Assembly: GCF_000271845.1 (NCBI RefSeq)
Contig: NZ_JH719393.1
Location: forward strand, 310,001-374,000
Direction of reading: 5' to 3'
Source: Rhizobium leguminosarum bv. trifolii WSM2297
GTDB lineage: Bacteria; Pseudomonadota; Alphaproteobacteria; Rhizobiales; Rhizobiaceae
DNA length: 64,000 nt
In this document: piece after piece, positions 33,542 through 42,908 of the stretch
How positions within the stretch are numbered: position 1 is the first letter of the stretch
How the letters are laid out: every line of letters starts with the position of its first letter
Notes under the pieces: generated by a model
The model's database searches: none
The model's input: only the letters and a program-made list of their open reading frames with translations
What the model was told of the DNA's origin: nothing
Program-made: the position numbers and the translations under genes

Positions 33542-34636
33542 ATGAACACAGCATCTGTCGACAACGCCGCCCTCCAGACGACGATCGATCGCGTGGCGAC
33601 GGCTTTCAGCCGGCTCAGGGGCATCAAGGAAGGTCTCGTGACGGGAGGCGCCACCTCCGGAATTCAGTTCGACGAATGGGATTGGGAAGTCGGTGTTGGC
33701 CTTTACGGTTTCCTCAGACGCGCGATCTCCACCAATGATCAGAAGGCGTTGCAGGAGCTGGTCACCTGGTATGCCGCCCAGATCGAACGCGGCCTGCCGC
33801 CGCGCCAGATCAACAGCACGGCGCCGATGCTGCCGCTGGCAATCCTCGTCCAGCATGTCGACCGTCCCGATTTTCGCGCTCTCGTCGAGGACTGGGCCGA
33901 ATGGCTCGTCAAGGAATTGCCGAAGACCGAAGAGGGTGGCTTTCAGCACGTCGTCAAGGAACGCCTCAACGATGGCGAATTGTGGGACGATACGCTGTTC
34001 ATGGCCTGCCTCTTCCTTGCCCAGGCCGGCGTACTTTGCAGGCGCAACGACTGGATCGACGAAGCGGTCTACCAGTTCGTAATCCACACACGCTACCTCT
34101 CCGATCCGGTCAGCGGCCTCTGGTATCACGGCTGGACCTTCAACGGCCGGCACAATTTCGCCAAAGCCTTCTGGGCGCGTGGCAATGCCTGGATCACCGT
34201 CGCCATACCCGAACTCTTCGATCTCGTTCCCACCCTCGGCGAAAAAGACCGGCGTTTCCTATCGAACGTCCTCGTCAGCCAGGTGCGTTCGCTGAAGGCA
34301 TATCAGCGGCCGGACGGAATGTTCACCACTCTACTGGACGACCCGACCTCGCCGCTGGAAACCTCGGCGACGGCAGGCATCGCCTATGGCATATTGCGGG
34401 CCATCGACGCCGGCATTCTTGACGAGAGCGACAGGGTTCATGCGGACCGCGCGCTCAAGGCCGTGCTGGCACAGATCGACGACGAAGGCGTCGTGCACGG
34501 CGTTTCCGATGGCACGCCGATGGGCCATGATCTCGATTTCTACCGGCGCATCCCGAACTTGCCGACGCCTTACGGCCAGGCGCTGACCATGCTGCTTCTG
34601 TCCGAAGTCCTGATCGAGAGTGGCCGCGGCCAATGA
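33542..34636 (+). CDS. GH105/GH88-type unsaturated rhamnogalacturonyl hydrolase, YteR-like (364 aa)
   Basis: The (alpha/alpha)6 pattern and residues match YteR/YesR proteins: QINSTAPMLPLAIL near 90-102, ELWDDTLFMACLFLA with Asp149/Asp150 as the catalytic acid region, GLWYHGWTF with His196, and AFWARGNAWITVAIPE near 209. Such enzymes remove the unsaturated galacturonosyl end left by rhamnogalacturonan or pectin lyases. There is no signal peptide. It overlaps GH28 by ATGA (34633-34636). Its presence calls for a lyase; the only unassigned enzyme in the operon is the 840-residue protein. Confidence 0.87.
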   Translation: MNTASVDNAALQTTIDRVATAFSRLRGIKEGLVTGGATSGIQFDEWDWEVGVGLYGFLRRAISTNDQKALQELVTWYAAQIERGLPPRQINSTAPMLPLAILVQHVDRPDFRALVEDWAEWLVKELPKTEEGGFQHVVKERLNDGELWDDTLFMACLFLAQAGVLCRRNDWIDEAVYQFVIHTRYLSDPVSGLWYHGWTFNGRHNFAKAFWARGNAWITVAIPELFDLVPTLGEKDRRFLSNVLVSQVRSLKAYQRPDGMFTTLLDDPTSPLETSATAGIAYGILRAIDAGILDESDRVHADRALKAVLAQIDDEGVVHGVSDGTPMGHDLDFYRRIPNLPTPYGQALTMLLLSEVLIESGRGQ

Positions 34637-35997
34637 GTGCTCCCTCCCTCGTCTCGATCGAGTCGCTCGACGGCGACAATACCGATCGCCTGCAGGCGGC
34701 AATCGACGCTCTTTCGGCTTCCGGCGGCGGACGTCTGGAGCTCCTGGCGGGCACCCACATCTGCCGGGGGCTTCGGCTGCGCTCCGGCGTCGATCTGCAC
34801 CTTGCCGCCGGCGCGATCATGCGTCCGGTTCCCGATTATGCGGCTTACGCGCATACGACGGTTTCGGTGATCGCCGAGAAGTCGGATCGCGGCATGATCG
34901 TCGCTAAAGATGCGCGGCGGATCAGCCTGACCGGGGAAGGGCGCATCGAAGCCGGCTGCGAGCGCTTCATCACGGGAGACGACGAGACTGTGGGAACCTT
35001 CATCCCGGCCGAATTCCGTCCCCGCGTCGCTGTCTTCGAGGGCTGCGACGAGGTCGAGATCAGCGCGCTGCATATCAGCCGCTCGCCGATGTGGACTCTG
35101 CATTTCGTCGACTGCACCGATGTCGCGGTCCGCAACGTCACCATCGAAAACGACCGACGTCTTCCCAATACGGACGGCATCGTGCTCGACGCATGCCGCG
35201 GCGCCGTCATCGAGGATTGCACGATATCGACGGCCGATGACGGCATATGCCTGAAGACGAGCATCGGTCCGCGGGGCGTCGCCATTGGCCGGTGCGAGAA
35301 TATTCTTATTCGCCGCTGCTCCGTTCAGAGCCTCAGCTGTGCGCTGAAGATTGGCACGGAAACGCATGGCGACGTCACCAATGTTGTGTTCGAGGATTGC
35401 CGCGTCTCATCCTCCAACCGGGCACTCGGCATCTTCTCCCGCGACGGCGGCCGGATCTCGAACGTGAGGTTTTCGCGGATTGCGGTAGAGTGTCGCGAAA
35501 CACTCGATGGTTTCTGGGGCTCGGGGGAGGCGCTGACCGTCAATGTCGTCGACCGTGTCGCCGAACGCCCCGCGGGCGCCATCGAAAACCTCATTGTCGA
35601 AGATGTGACCGGCCGTATGGAGGGGGCGATCACCATCATTGCTGCTGCGCCGTCGGGCATCCGGAACGTGTCGCTGGCCCGTATCGCCGTCGACCAACAG
35701 CCCGGACTACTCGGCACCGGGCGGAGCTACGACCTGCGCCCGACGAATGCCGACCTCGCGCCGACGGCCAATGGCGGTGGTCGTGCCAATGCCTGGACCC
35801 GCGGCTCCGACGGCCGGGTGATAGGACTGCAGGATTATCCAGGGGGAATGCCGGCCGTCTACGGGGCTGATGTCGCCGGGATCTTGATGAACGAGGTGCG
35901 GATCACGAGGCCGACACCGCTGCCGCAAGGCTGGAACGCAATCGACGTCGTCTTCGAAACGGCGGCACCTGATGGGAGTGGGGCATGGCAGAACTGA
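34633..35997 (+). CDS. Glycoside hydrolase family 28 (polygalacturonase/rhamnogalacturonase-like), 454 aa
   Basis: A parallel beta-helix protein with short repeats (VAVRNVTIEND, AVIEDCTISTADDG, NILIRRCSVQSLSC). Catalytic signatures of GH28 are PNTDGI (Asn179, Asp181), TADDGICLK (Asp202, Asp203) and THGD (His245), although the usual G-H-G is GTETHGD and R-I-K is not obvious, so a non-pectate specificity (for example exo-acting on rhamnogalacturonan fragments) is possible. No signal peptide: it works inside the cell. It overlaps the GH105 gene by ATGA and the ATPase gene by 13 bases. Confidence 0.9.
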   Translation: MSAPSLVSIESLDGDNTDRLQAAIDALSASGGGRLELLAGTHICRGLRLRSGVDLHLAAGAIMRPVPDYAAYAHTTVSVIAEKSDRGMIVAKDARRISLTGEGRIEAGCERFITGDDETVGTFIPAEFRPRVAVFEGCDEVEISALHISRSPMWTLHFVDCTDVAVRNVTIENDRRLPNTDGIVLDACRGAVIEDCTISTADDGICLKTSIGPRGVAIGRCENILIRRCSVQSLSCALKIGTETHGDVTNVVFEDCRVSSSNRALGIFSRDGGRISNVRFSRIAVECRETLDGFWGSGEALTVNVVDRVAERPAGAIENLIVEDVTGRMEGAITIIAAAPSGIRNVSLARIAVDQQPGLLGTGRSYDLRPTNADLAPTANGGGRANAWTRGSDGRVIGLQDYPGGMPAVYGADVAGILMNEVRITRPTPLPQGWNAIDVVFETAAPDGSGAWQN

Positions 35998-37091
35998 AAC
36001 TTTCCACCGTCAACAAGTCATATGGCTCCGTCAAAGTCCTGCATGACGTCGAACTCGATATCAAGGACGGCGAGTTCGTCGTCTTCGTCGGCCCGTCGGG
36101 ATGCGGCAAGTCGACCCTGCTGCGCGTGATTGCCGGCCTTGAAGAGGTGACGTCCGGCGGAATCGCCATCGGCAGCCGCGACGTCAGCGCCCTTTCGCCG
36201 GCCGAGCGCAAGATCGCCATGGTCTTCCAGTCCTACGCGCTTTATCCGCATATGAGCGTTCGCAAGAACCTCGCTTTCGGCCTTGAAAATCTGAAGTTCA
36301 AGCGCGCCGAGATCGAGGCGCGCATTGCTGAGGCGGCCCGGATGCTGGCGATCGAACCCTATCTCGACCGGCGTCCGAAGCAGCTTTCCGGCGGCCAGCG
36401 CCAGCGCGTAGCGATCGGCCGGGCGATCGTGCGCGAACCCGATATCTTTCTGTTCGACGAGCCGCTTTCCAATCTCGACGCGGCGTTGCGCGTCCAGACC
36501 CGGGCCGAGATCACCAAGCTCCATCGCGAGATCAAGACGACGATGATCTATGTCACGCACGACCAGGTCGAGGCGATGACGATGGCCGACAAGATCGTCG
36601 TGCTGCGCGCCGGACGGGTCGAGCAGGTCGGCGCGCCGCTCGAACTCTTCGATCACCCAAGCAATCTCTTTGTCGCCGGCTTCCTCGGTTCGCCGCGCAT
36701 GAACATCATCAAGGGCAAGGTCGCAGCCATCACGGAAAGCGGCATCGCCATCGATGTCGCCAACGGCGGCAGGATCGCCAGCGATGTCGATCCTTCCGGC
36801 ATTGCCGTGGGGCAGGAGGTTCTCGCCGGCATAAGGCCCGCACATTTCTCGCGCTCCAGCGGGCAGGGCCTGCCGTTCGTCGTGCAGTATCACGAGGGCC
36901 TGGGCACCGAGACCTATGTCTACGGCAATCTCGAGGGACAGGACGAGCAGATCATCATCCACGAGGCGGGCCATTTCGCGCCTCATCAGGGCGACCGGCT
37001 CGTCATCGATGCCGATCCCGCACGTGTTCATCTGTTCGATCCCAAAAGCGAACTTGCTTTTGCCCGTCGATCAGGACAGGGGAGGCGTTGA
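35985..37091 (+). CDS. Sugar ABC transporter ATP-binding protein, UgpC/MsmX type (368 aa)
   Basis: Walker A GPSGCGKSTLL, signature LSGGQRQRV, Walker B IFLFDEPLSNLD, switch His in VTHDQVEAMTM and a C-terminal TOBE-type domain (GIRPAHF). The start overlaps the end of the GH28 gene by 13 bases. It energises the transporter of island 3 and is a candidate for sharing with island 2. Confidence 0.93.
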   Translation: MAELKLSTVNKSYGSVKVLHDVELDIKDGEFVVFVGPSGCGKSTLLRVIAGLEEVTSGGIAIGSRDVSALSPAERKIAMVFQSYALYPHMSVRKNLAFGLENLKFKRAEIEARIAEAARMLAIEPYLDRRPKQLSGGQRQRVAIGRAIVREPDIFLFDEPLSNLDAALRVQTRAEITKLHREIKTTMIYVTHDQVEAMTMADKIVVLRAGRVEQVGAPLELFDHPSNLFVAGFLGSPRMNIIKGKVAAITESGIAIDVANGGRIASDVDPSGIAVGQEVLAGIRPAHFSRSSGQGLPFVVQYHEGLGTETYVYGNLEGQDEQIIIHEAGHFAPHQGDRLVIDADPARVHLFDPKSELAFARRSGQGRR

Positions 37092-37093
37092 CC

Positions 37094-38083
37094 ATGGCTG
37101 CTGCTGGTGCATTGCTCTCCCAGGCGGGCGAAACGGCGATGAGGGTGGTCGAGGCTCCGATGAATGCGGTCGAGCGCATCTTCGGCCGCAAGCGCATGCC
37201 CTGGATGTTTCTGGCGCCGAACCTCATTCTGTTCGCCATCTTCACGTTTCTTCCGATCGCGATTGCGGTCGGCTACGCCTTCACCGGCGGCACCAATCTT
37301 TTCGTCTCGGAACGGCCCTTCGTCGGCTTCGACAATTTCCGCGCCCTGCTTTCCTGCGGCAATTATCTGCAGCCGGGAACCTGCCAGGAATCGCTGTTCT
37401 GGACGGCGGTTTGGAACACGCTCTGGTTCGTCGCATTGAACGTGACTGCCACGTTGCTGGTGGCGCTGATCACGGCGCTCATCCTCAACCGGGCGATCTT
37501 TGCACGCGGCTTCTTTCGGGCGATGTTCTTCTATCCCGTCCTGCTGTCGCCCGTCGTTATCGGCCTGATCTGGAAATGGTTCCTCGATCGCAACGGGCTG
37601 CTGAACGCCTTCTTCCAGATGATTGGCGTACCCCCGGAAATCTTCCTGCTCGATGTCGGCTGGTCGCGCTTCTTCGTCGTCGTGGTGTCGGTCTGGTTCC
37701 ATATGGGCTTCTACACGCTCATCCTGCTCGCCGGTCTGCAGGCGATCCCGAAGGAACTCTACGAGGCAGCCTCGATCGATGCCGCTTCGCCGCGCCGGAC
37801 TCTTTTCAGGATCACGTTGCCCCTGCTTGCGCCGAACCTGCTCGTCGTCTTCATCCTGTTGATGATCAAATCCGTGCAGATCTTCGACGAGGCCTGGGTT
37901 CTGACGAATGGCGGCGGCCCCGGCACGGCCAACAGCTTCATCGTCCAATATATCTACCAGATGGCCTTCAGCAGCGATCTCCGTCTCTTCGGCCTTGCCT
38001 CGGCCGCCTCGGTTCTCATGGGATTGGTGCTTCTGGTTCTCACCCTCATACAGTTGCGCCTCGGCAAGCGAATGGAGTCCTGA
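37094..38083 (+). CDS. Carbohydrate ABC transporter permease, MalF type (329 aa)
   Basis: I take the ATG at 37094, 8-10 bases after GGGGAGG, in preference to a TTG at 37088. A 35-residue cytoplasmic leader precedes helix 1 (MFLAPNLILFAIFTFLPIAIAV). A cysteine-containing periplasmic loop (LLSCGNYLQPGTCQE) is notable. The EAA loop is EAASIDAASPRRTLFRITLPLL, and LTNGGGPGTANSFIVQYIY precedes the last helix. Adjacent to its MalG partner at 38085. Confidence 0.92.
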   Translation: MAAAGALLSQAGETAMRVVEAPMNAVERIFGRKRMPWMFLAPNLILFAIFTFLPIAIAVGYAFTGGTNLFVSERPFVGFDNFRALLSCGNYLQPGTCQESLFWTAVWNTLWFVALNVTATLLVALITALILNRAIFARGFFRAMFFYPVLLSPVVIGLIWKWFLDRNGLLNAFFQMIGVPPEIFLLDVGWSRFFVVVVSVWFHMGFYTLILLAGLQAIPKELYEAASIDAASPRRTLFRITLPLLAPNLLVVFILLMIKSVQIFDEAWVLTNGGGPGTANSFIVQYIYQMAFSSDLRLFGLASAASVLMGLVLLVLTLIQLRLGKRMES

Positions 38084-38084
38084 G

Positions 38085-39143
38085 ATGAACAGCTCTATGA
38101 ACCCGATCCGCTTTCTCGCGCGCACGCGCCGGGCGGGGCGCATCGACATCACCGATATATTGTCTTGGGTCTGGCTGATCGGCGGAACACTGGCAGTGCT
38201 CATTCCCGTCGTCTGGGCCGGCCTCTCCTCGTTGAAGCCGGCCGCCGAAATCACCCGCTTTCCGCCGACGCTGCTTCCGCGCGCCGCCGTGGAGCAGACC
38301 GTGCCCGGCTTCGACAAGCTGCTCAGCCTCTGGCAGGTCACTATCGACGGGCAGCCACGCGAGATGGCCATGGTGAGGCGCATCGGCCTCAAGGCGCAGA
38401 TGGTCGATCCCGCAAGTCCAGGACCTCCCGTCAGCGTCGATGTGAAAGGGATCACGCCGGTCCAGCACCTGACCGTCGCGACCGAGAATTACACCGATCC
38501 GCTCACGCGCTTCAGCTTCCTGACTTTTTTGAAGAATTCGGTGTTCGTCACTGTGGTTGCGACGCTTCTGACGCTTGTTGTCAACGCCCTGGCGGCCTTT
38601 GCGCTGTCGAAATACAAGTTTCGTGGCGACACGACGGTTTTCGTCATCATCATCTCGACACTGATGATCCCGCTCGCCGTCGTCATGGTGCCTGCCTATC
38701 TCGTCATCGTCGGGGTGGGGCTCGCCGACAATCTCTGGGGCGTCATCCTGCCGACGATCGCCTCTCCGACCGCCGTCTTCCTGCTGCGACAATATATGCT
38801 GACCATCCCGGACGAACTCATAGAGGCGGCACGCGTCGACGCGGCAAGCGAATTCTGCATCTTCTGGCGCATCATCCTGCCGCTGACGGCGCCTGCTCTC
38901 GCGGTGCTGGCGATCTTTTCCGTGCTCTGGCGCTGGAACGACTTCCTCTGGCCGCTCATCGTTCTCAACAGCCGCGTGAATTTCACCCTGCAGGTCGGCC
39001 TCAACGCCTTCCAGGGAGAGTTCTCGGTGCAGTGGCACTATATCCTGGCGATGACCTTCCTCAGCCTGCTGCCCGTCACCGTCGTCTTCCTGTTCCTGCA
39101 GAAATACATCACCACCGGCATCGCCGGAACCGGGATGAAATGA
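38085..39143 (+). CDS. Carbohydrate ABC transporter permease, MalG type with enlarged periplasmic loop (352 aa)
   Basis: The ATG at 38085 lies 1 bp after the upstream stop; the frame is open further upstream but overlaps the MalF gene. Helix 1 is ILSWVWLIGGTLAVLIPVVW. Between it and helix 2 (FLKNSVFVTVVATLLTLVVN) lie over 100 residues, where ordinary MalG proteins have about 30-50; the insert (LLPRAAVEQTVPGFDKLL, VDVKGITPVQ...) looks beta-rich. The EAA loop is EAARVDAASEFCIFWRIILP and the end FITTGIAGTGMK-like is standard. Confidence 0.9.
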   Translation: MNSSMNPIRFLARTRRAGRIDITDILSWVWLIGGTLAVLIPVVWAGLSSLKPAAEITRFPPTLLPRAAVEQTVPGFDKLLSLWQVTIDGQPREMAMVRRIGLKAQMVDPASPGPPVSVDVKGITPVQHLTVATENYTDPLTRFSFLTFLKNSVFVTVVATLLTLVVNALAAFALSKYKFRGDTTVFVIIISTLMIPLAVVMVPAYLVIVGVGLADNLWGVILPTIASPTAVFLLRQYMLTIPDELIEAARVDAASEFCIFWRIILPLTAPALAVLAIFSVLWRWNDFLWPLIVLNSRVNFTLQVGLNAFQGEFSVQWHYILAMTFLSLLPVTVVFLFLQKYITTGIAGTGMK

Positions 39144-39198
39144 GGGGCGAGGCGGGAAATAGACCTACTCCCAAGATCGGATACCCCTCCCTCCTGGC

Positions 39199-39243
39199 TG
39201 AAGCGTGTCGCGTAGAATTTGATTTGCGCGGTGCGCTTTGAGC
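39199..39243 (+). repeat. Weak second copy of the intergenic repeat
   Basis: TGAAGCGTGTCGCGTAGAAT followed by TTGCGCGGTGCGCTTTGAGCG is similar to the start of the 27631-27690 element (TGAAGCATGTCGCGCAATAG ... CGCTTTGACG). It lies between the permease gene and the ROK gene. Confidence 0.3.
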
Positions 39244-39307
39244 GTAATTTTGTTCATGGCTCGGAAGCTCGACGTTTGGTCATCGAGGCGCCGCAGCCCG
39301 TGAGAGA

Positions 39308-40459
39308 TTACAAAACGGTTTCGAAGAGCGGGATCAAGGCTGCGCCGATAGCGCCGGGGGCGTCGATGATCTTTGCCACGGCAAGGCTTGGAACGTCGCG
39401 CAATACGCCGTGCCGAGGCAGGTTGTTGAATTCGGTTCGTTCGATAAGCATTCTCGCAAGCGAATGCGGAAGCTCGCCGCCAAGGACGATGAGGGCGGGG
39501 TCGAATATCGCGCAGATCGCATTGATGGCGCGATTGTGGGCCGGCATGACGCGGTCGACCCATTCACGGACGCCATCCCAATCCACCAGCTTTTCATTCT
39601 TCAGATCCTTGAGGGTCAGGTCCGAGCGCCCCTTGCTGCGAAGATATTCGAGCAATTGGCCGAGTGCGGGTCGGTCGTCATAGTCCTGACGCGCGAACAG
39701 AACGGAGAATTCGCCGGCGTTGCCGAAACTGCCGCGAAACGGCATGCCTCCGGAAACCAGGCCGCCGCCGTAGCCATGAAGATGGGCAATATAGGCGAAG
39801 TCCGCGACATCCCGGCCAACCCCGAAAATCGCTTCCGCCAAAGCAGCGGTCCTGGCGACATTGTCTGCCCAGACCGGCAGGCCAAGCTGCTCTCCAAGCA
39901 AAGGCGCCAAGTCTATCAGCGACCAATGAGCGAGCGGCAGAGGACAGTTGAAGGCCGTGTCCAGCATGCGGTGGCCGGCGACTGCCAGGCCGACGCCGAG
40001 GACGTCGCGCCGTTTGGCGCCCTGGCGGGCGAGAATGTCCTCGACCGCTGCTTCAATCCGTTCCAGCTCCGCCGACAGCGAGTCGCCTGCTTGCGGGATT
40101 TCCATGTTTTCCAAAGGCTCGCCGAAGCCCATGAGACAAAGGCCGATCGAGCCGACGTTCACGGAAATGCCAAGTGTCAGACACCACTCGCTTCGAAGGG
40201 TCAGCTTTGGGCTGGGCGGACCGGGCCGCCGGCCTTCCGAATACGAAAAGACGATCATTCCTCGCTCATGAAGCCGGGCGACGATCCTGTGCAAGGATTG
40301 CTGCGTGAGATCGAGCGGCTCGGTAAGGTCTGAGCGCTCGATCCCGGGAGACTTCCAAATCAACCGCAAGAGGTCCCGTTCGTTGCGGGAGGCAACCCGC
40401 GCCGGTTGTACGTCTCGCAAAAAATGTGCGTCGACATGGTTTAGAGGACCGTACTTCAT
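39308..40459 (-). CDS. ROK-family transcriptional regulator (383 aa)
   Basis: The N-terminal winged helix reads NERDLLRLIWKSPGIERSDLTEPLDLTQQSLHRIVARLHERGMI, after which the ROK (sugar-kinase-like) domain begins at LTLGISVNVGSIGLCLMG. Late features are DNVARTAALAEAIFG and GYGGGLVSGGMPFRGSFGNAGEFSV. The ATG at 40459 gives the usual N-terminus but has no good ribosome site; an ATG at 40522 is an alternative. It is a repressor or activator responding to a sugar; island 3 is the nearest candidate target. Confidence 0.85.
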   Translation of the reverse strand: MKYGPLNHVDAHFLRDVQPARVASRNERDLLRLIWKSPGIERSDLTEPLDLTQQSLHRIVARLHERGMIVFSYSEGRRPGPPSPKLTLRSEWCLTLGISVNVGSIGLCLMGFGEPLENMEIPQAGDSLSAELERIEAAVEDILARQGAKRRDVLGVGLAVAGHRMLDTAFNCPLPLAHWSLIDLAPLLGEQLGLPVWADNVARTAALAEAIFGVGRDVADFAYIAHLHGYGGGLVSGGMPFRGSFGNAGEFSVLFARQDYDDRPALGQLLEYLRSKGRSDLTLKDLKNEKLVDWDGVREWVDRVMPAHNRAINAICAIFDPALIVLGGELPHSLARMLIERTEFNNLPRHGVLRDVPSLAVAKIIDAPGAIGAALIPLFETVL

Positions 40460-40630
40460 TTTCTGATCGTTTTGATTTACACTGTAGGTGTGAAGATGAA
40501 GGAGGGGACGCTTTATTTCCATCAGATGCAAGTAAATTCATCCATGGGTTGGCGCTCCTGCTTACCTCATCGAGATTGGTCAGGCCAGTCGAGATGACGT
40601 CTCGCGTGGCTGGGATAGGAATCGAGTTGC

Positions 40631-41659
40631 ATGATTTCATTGAGACCGGAAAATACAGCCCGCGTGCTTGAGCCTGAGGGTTATGGTTTTGTGCCGACAC
40701 ATGAAGGCAGAAGCTTCGAATCGATGGTTCAAGCCTTCTCGACAGGATATGGGGCTTTTGGCGCACAGCCGTTAAGTAGTGACCGGACCTTTGCCTGGGC
40801 GGCGGACTTGAGGAGGACCGAAGCATTCACGCTAATTCATTCGGTCTACCAGAGCTCCTGGACAATCCGAACGCTCGACGAAACTCCGCAACATCTTGCG
40901 TTTTACCTGCCGCAGACGGGATCGTTTCGATTGTCCATTGGAAAAAGGATGGTTGAAAGTGGAGCGGGTCATCTGCTCATGGCCAACAATCATGAGGCCG
41001 GTGATCGCGTCGTCCAAGGCCCGCATCGCTCGGACGCTCTCTTCCTGGACTGGCAAGTCGTGAAGCGGATGCTCGTTTCGCTGGTGGAAGCGCCGCTTTG
41101 CGAATCGCTCGACCTGGAACCCATCCTGGATCTCGCGACACAGTCGGGCCAACTTATCGGCAACCTGGTGCAGACGATCGTGCAGGGCATGCGCGACGGT
41201 GGTCCGCTTTTGTCTTCCCCTCTCGCCATGGCGACGATGAGTGAAACGCTCGCGCATCTCGTAATCCGATTTGGCCACCACCGGTTGTCCGGCCATCTGG
41301 AAAGGAAGAAAGTGTCGTTGGTTGCGCCCTGGCATGTCCGGCGTGCCATCGACTATATGCACGCCAATATCGCTGAGCCTCTCACCATGACGATGGTTGC
41401 CGACGATGTCGGCGTTTCACTTCGCGCGCTGCAGACGGGCTTCAAAGCCTTCAGGGGAACCTCGCCGGCGGGTTACCTGCGCACGATCCGGCTGCAGGCG
41501 GCCCGGGAGCAATTGCGGGATCCAACGAATCAGCGGTCCGTCCGCGAAATCTGCATGATATGGGGGTTCGCACATGCAGGCAGATTCTCGATAATCTACC
41601 GCAGCACTTTTGGTGAAAGCCCGCGGGATACACGCCTGCGTGCGGAGCGCTTGCGTTAG
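40631..41659 (+). CDS. AraC-family transcriptional regulator (342 aa)
   Basis: The N-terminal 200 residues are a cupin-like ligand domain (AFTLIHSVYQSSWTIRTLDETPQHLAFYLPQTGSF). The C-terminal two HTH motifs are classical: VRRAIDYMHANIAEPLTMTMVADDVGVSLRALQTGFKAFRGTSPAGYLRTIRLQAAREQL and REICMIWGFAHAGRFSIIYRSTFGESP. It is divergent from the ROK gene and shares its 171-bp control region. Target unknown. Confidence 0.88.
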   Translation: MISLRPENTARVLEPEGYGFVPTHEGRSFESMVQAFSTGYGAFGAQPLSSDRTFAWAADLRRTEAFTLIHSVYQSSWTIRTLDETPQHLAFYLPQTGSFRLSIGKRMVESGAGHLLMANNHEAGDRVVQGPHRSDALFLDWQVVKRMLVSLVEAPLCESLDLEPILDLATQSGQLIGNLVQTIVQGMRDGGPLLSSPLAMATMSETLAHLVIRFGHHRLSGHLERKKVSLVAPWHVRRAIDYMHANIAEPLTMTMVADDVGVSLRALQTGFKAFRGTSPAGYLRTIRLQAAREQLRDPTNQRSVREICMIWGFAHAGRFSIIYRSTFGESPRDTRLRAERLR

Positions 41660-41693
41660 AGCCTTTCGGGATTCTGCCACCTTCCGGCGGGTT

Positions 41694-42731
41694 TTAGCGC
41701 GGCGGCGCGATGCTGCCGCGCAGGACGAGGTGGCATCCAAGTTCCAGGCGATGGGCCGGCCGCTGCGGGTCATTGGCGATCAGTCTCTGTTCGATGAGCG
41801 CCAAGGCGGCAGCGCCGAGCTTGTCGGTGGGAACGCTGACGGTTGAAAGCGGCGGACGGCTGAATTCGCCGGGGACGATATCGTCAAAGCCCAGCACCGA
41901 GATTGCTTCGGGCACGCCTATGTCGCGATCCGCCAAGGCCTTCAAGCAGCCGAGCGCCAGATTGTCGGCGGCGCAGAAGACGGCGGTGGCGCCTTTCATC
42001 GTGGAATCGCGATCGAGCAGCGCGTTGATGGCAGCCTCTCCGTGACGAGGCTCATAACCTTCGGCCTCCACGATCATGTCGTGGGGCACGGGAAGCTGGG
42101 CGGCGAAATAGGCATCGGAAAAGCCGTCAAATCTGCGCTGGATCGTCGTGCGGCCCTTCCAGGTCAGGTGCAGGATGCGGCGATGTCCGAGCGCCAGCAG
42201 GTGTTCGATGCCGAGCCGCGCCCCGAATCGGTTTTCCGGTGTCACCGTATCGACCAGCATGGCGGGATCCTCGCCGTTGACGATGACGACGGGCATATCA
42301 GGGGAGGAGAGGCTACGGATCAGTTCCGGCTGATCGTCATTGAGGACCACGATACCGTCGGCGCGCTCGGAGAGCGCGATCTGTCTGACCTGAGCGCCGT
42401 CGATGCGCCGGCCGGTGCTGACGAAAGGCACGATCCGGATGCCGCGACGCTCGCACTCCTTCCTGAGACCGTTGAGGATCGTCCAGCTTACCAGGTTGAG
42501 GTCGCTCTCCGGCGCTGCATCGCCCGGAATGGCGAGAACCAGGACGCGAAGCGCCGCGATCGTCGCCTTCTTCCTGCGGCGGTCGAGATAACCCAGTCGC
42601 TTGGCCGAATTCAGCACCCGTTCGCGCACTTCGACCGTCAGCGGCGCGGTTCCGTTCAGCGCGTGCGAGGCCGTGCTCAGCGATACATCAGCGTCGCGCG
42701 CGACATCCTTGAGATTGACTTTGCGTTCCAC
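41694..42731 (-). CDS. LacI-family transcriptional regulator (345 aa)
   Basis: The HTH is VNLKDVARDADVSLSTASHALNGTAPLTVEVRERVLNSAKRLGY, with the effector domain ALRVLVLAIPGDAA..., GIEHLLALGHRRILHL and SVLGFDDIVPGEFSRPPLSTVSVP. The GTG at 42731 starts just before the HTH; an in-frame TTG at 42773 is less likely. No regulated transporter is adjacent; the TGAAAA-type palindromes of island 3 are of the kind LacI-family proteins bind, so this gene is a candidate regulator of them. Confidence 0.85.
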   Translation of the reverse strand: MERKVNLKDVARDADVSLSTASHALNGTAPLTVEVRERVLNSAKRLGYLDRRRKKATIAALRVLVLAIPGDAAPESDLNLVSWTILNGLRKECERRGIRIVPFVSTGRRIDGAQVRQIALSERADGIVVLNDDQPELIRSLSSPDMPVVIVNGEDPAMLVDTVTPENRFGARLGIEHLLALGHRRILHLTWKGRTTIQRRFDGFSDAYFAAQLPVPHDMIVEAEGYEPRHGEAAINALLDRDSTMKGATAVFCAADNLALGCLKALADRDIGVPEAISVLGFDDIVPGEFSRPPLSTVSVPTDKLGAAALALIEQRLIANDPQRPAHRLELGCHLVLRGSIAPPR

Positions 42732-42908
42732 TTTATTCCGTCGCGAATTGAGGTCGTGCCTTCGAAGGCGCAAGCTAACTCGATGTTTTCACATAAAGAC
42801 TTCAGAAAAGCTACTCGTACCGGGGCCTATTTTTCGGCTTTCGGCGAAATCCGGTCACAGCGCTTGCGCAACCGAGAGGTGATCGCGAGCGCTCGGAGCC
42901 ATTGGCGA

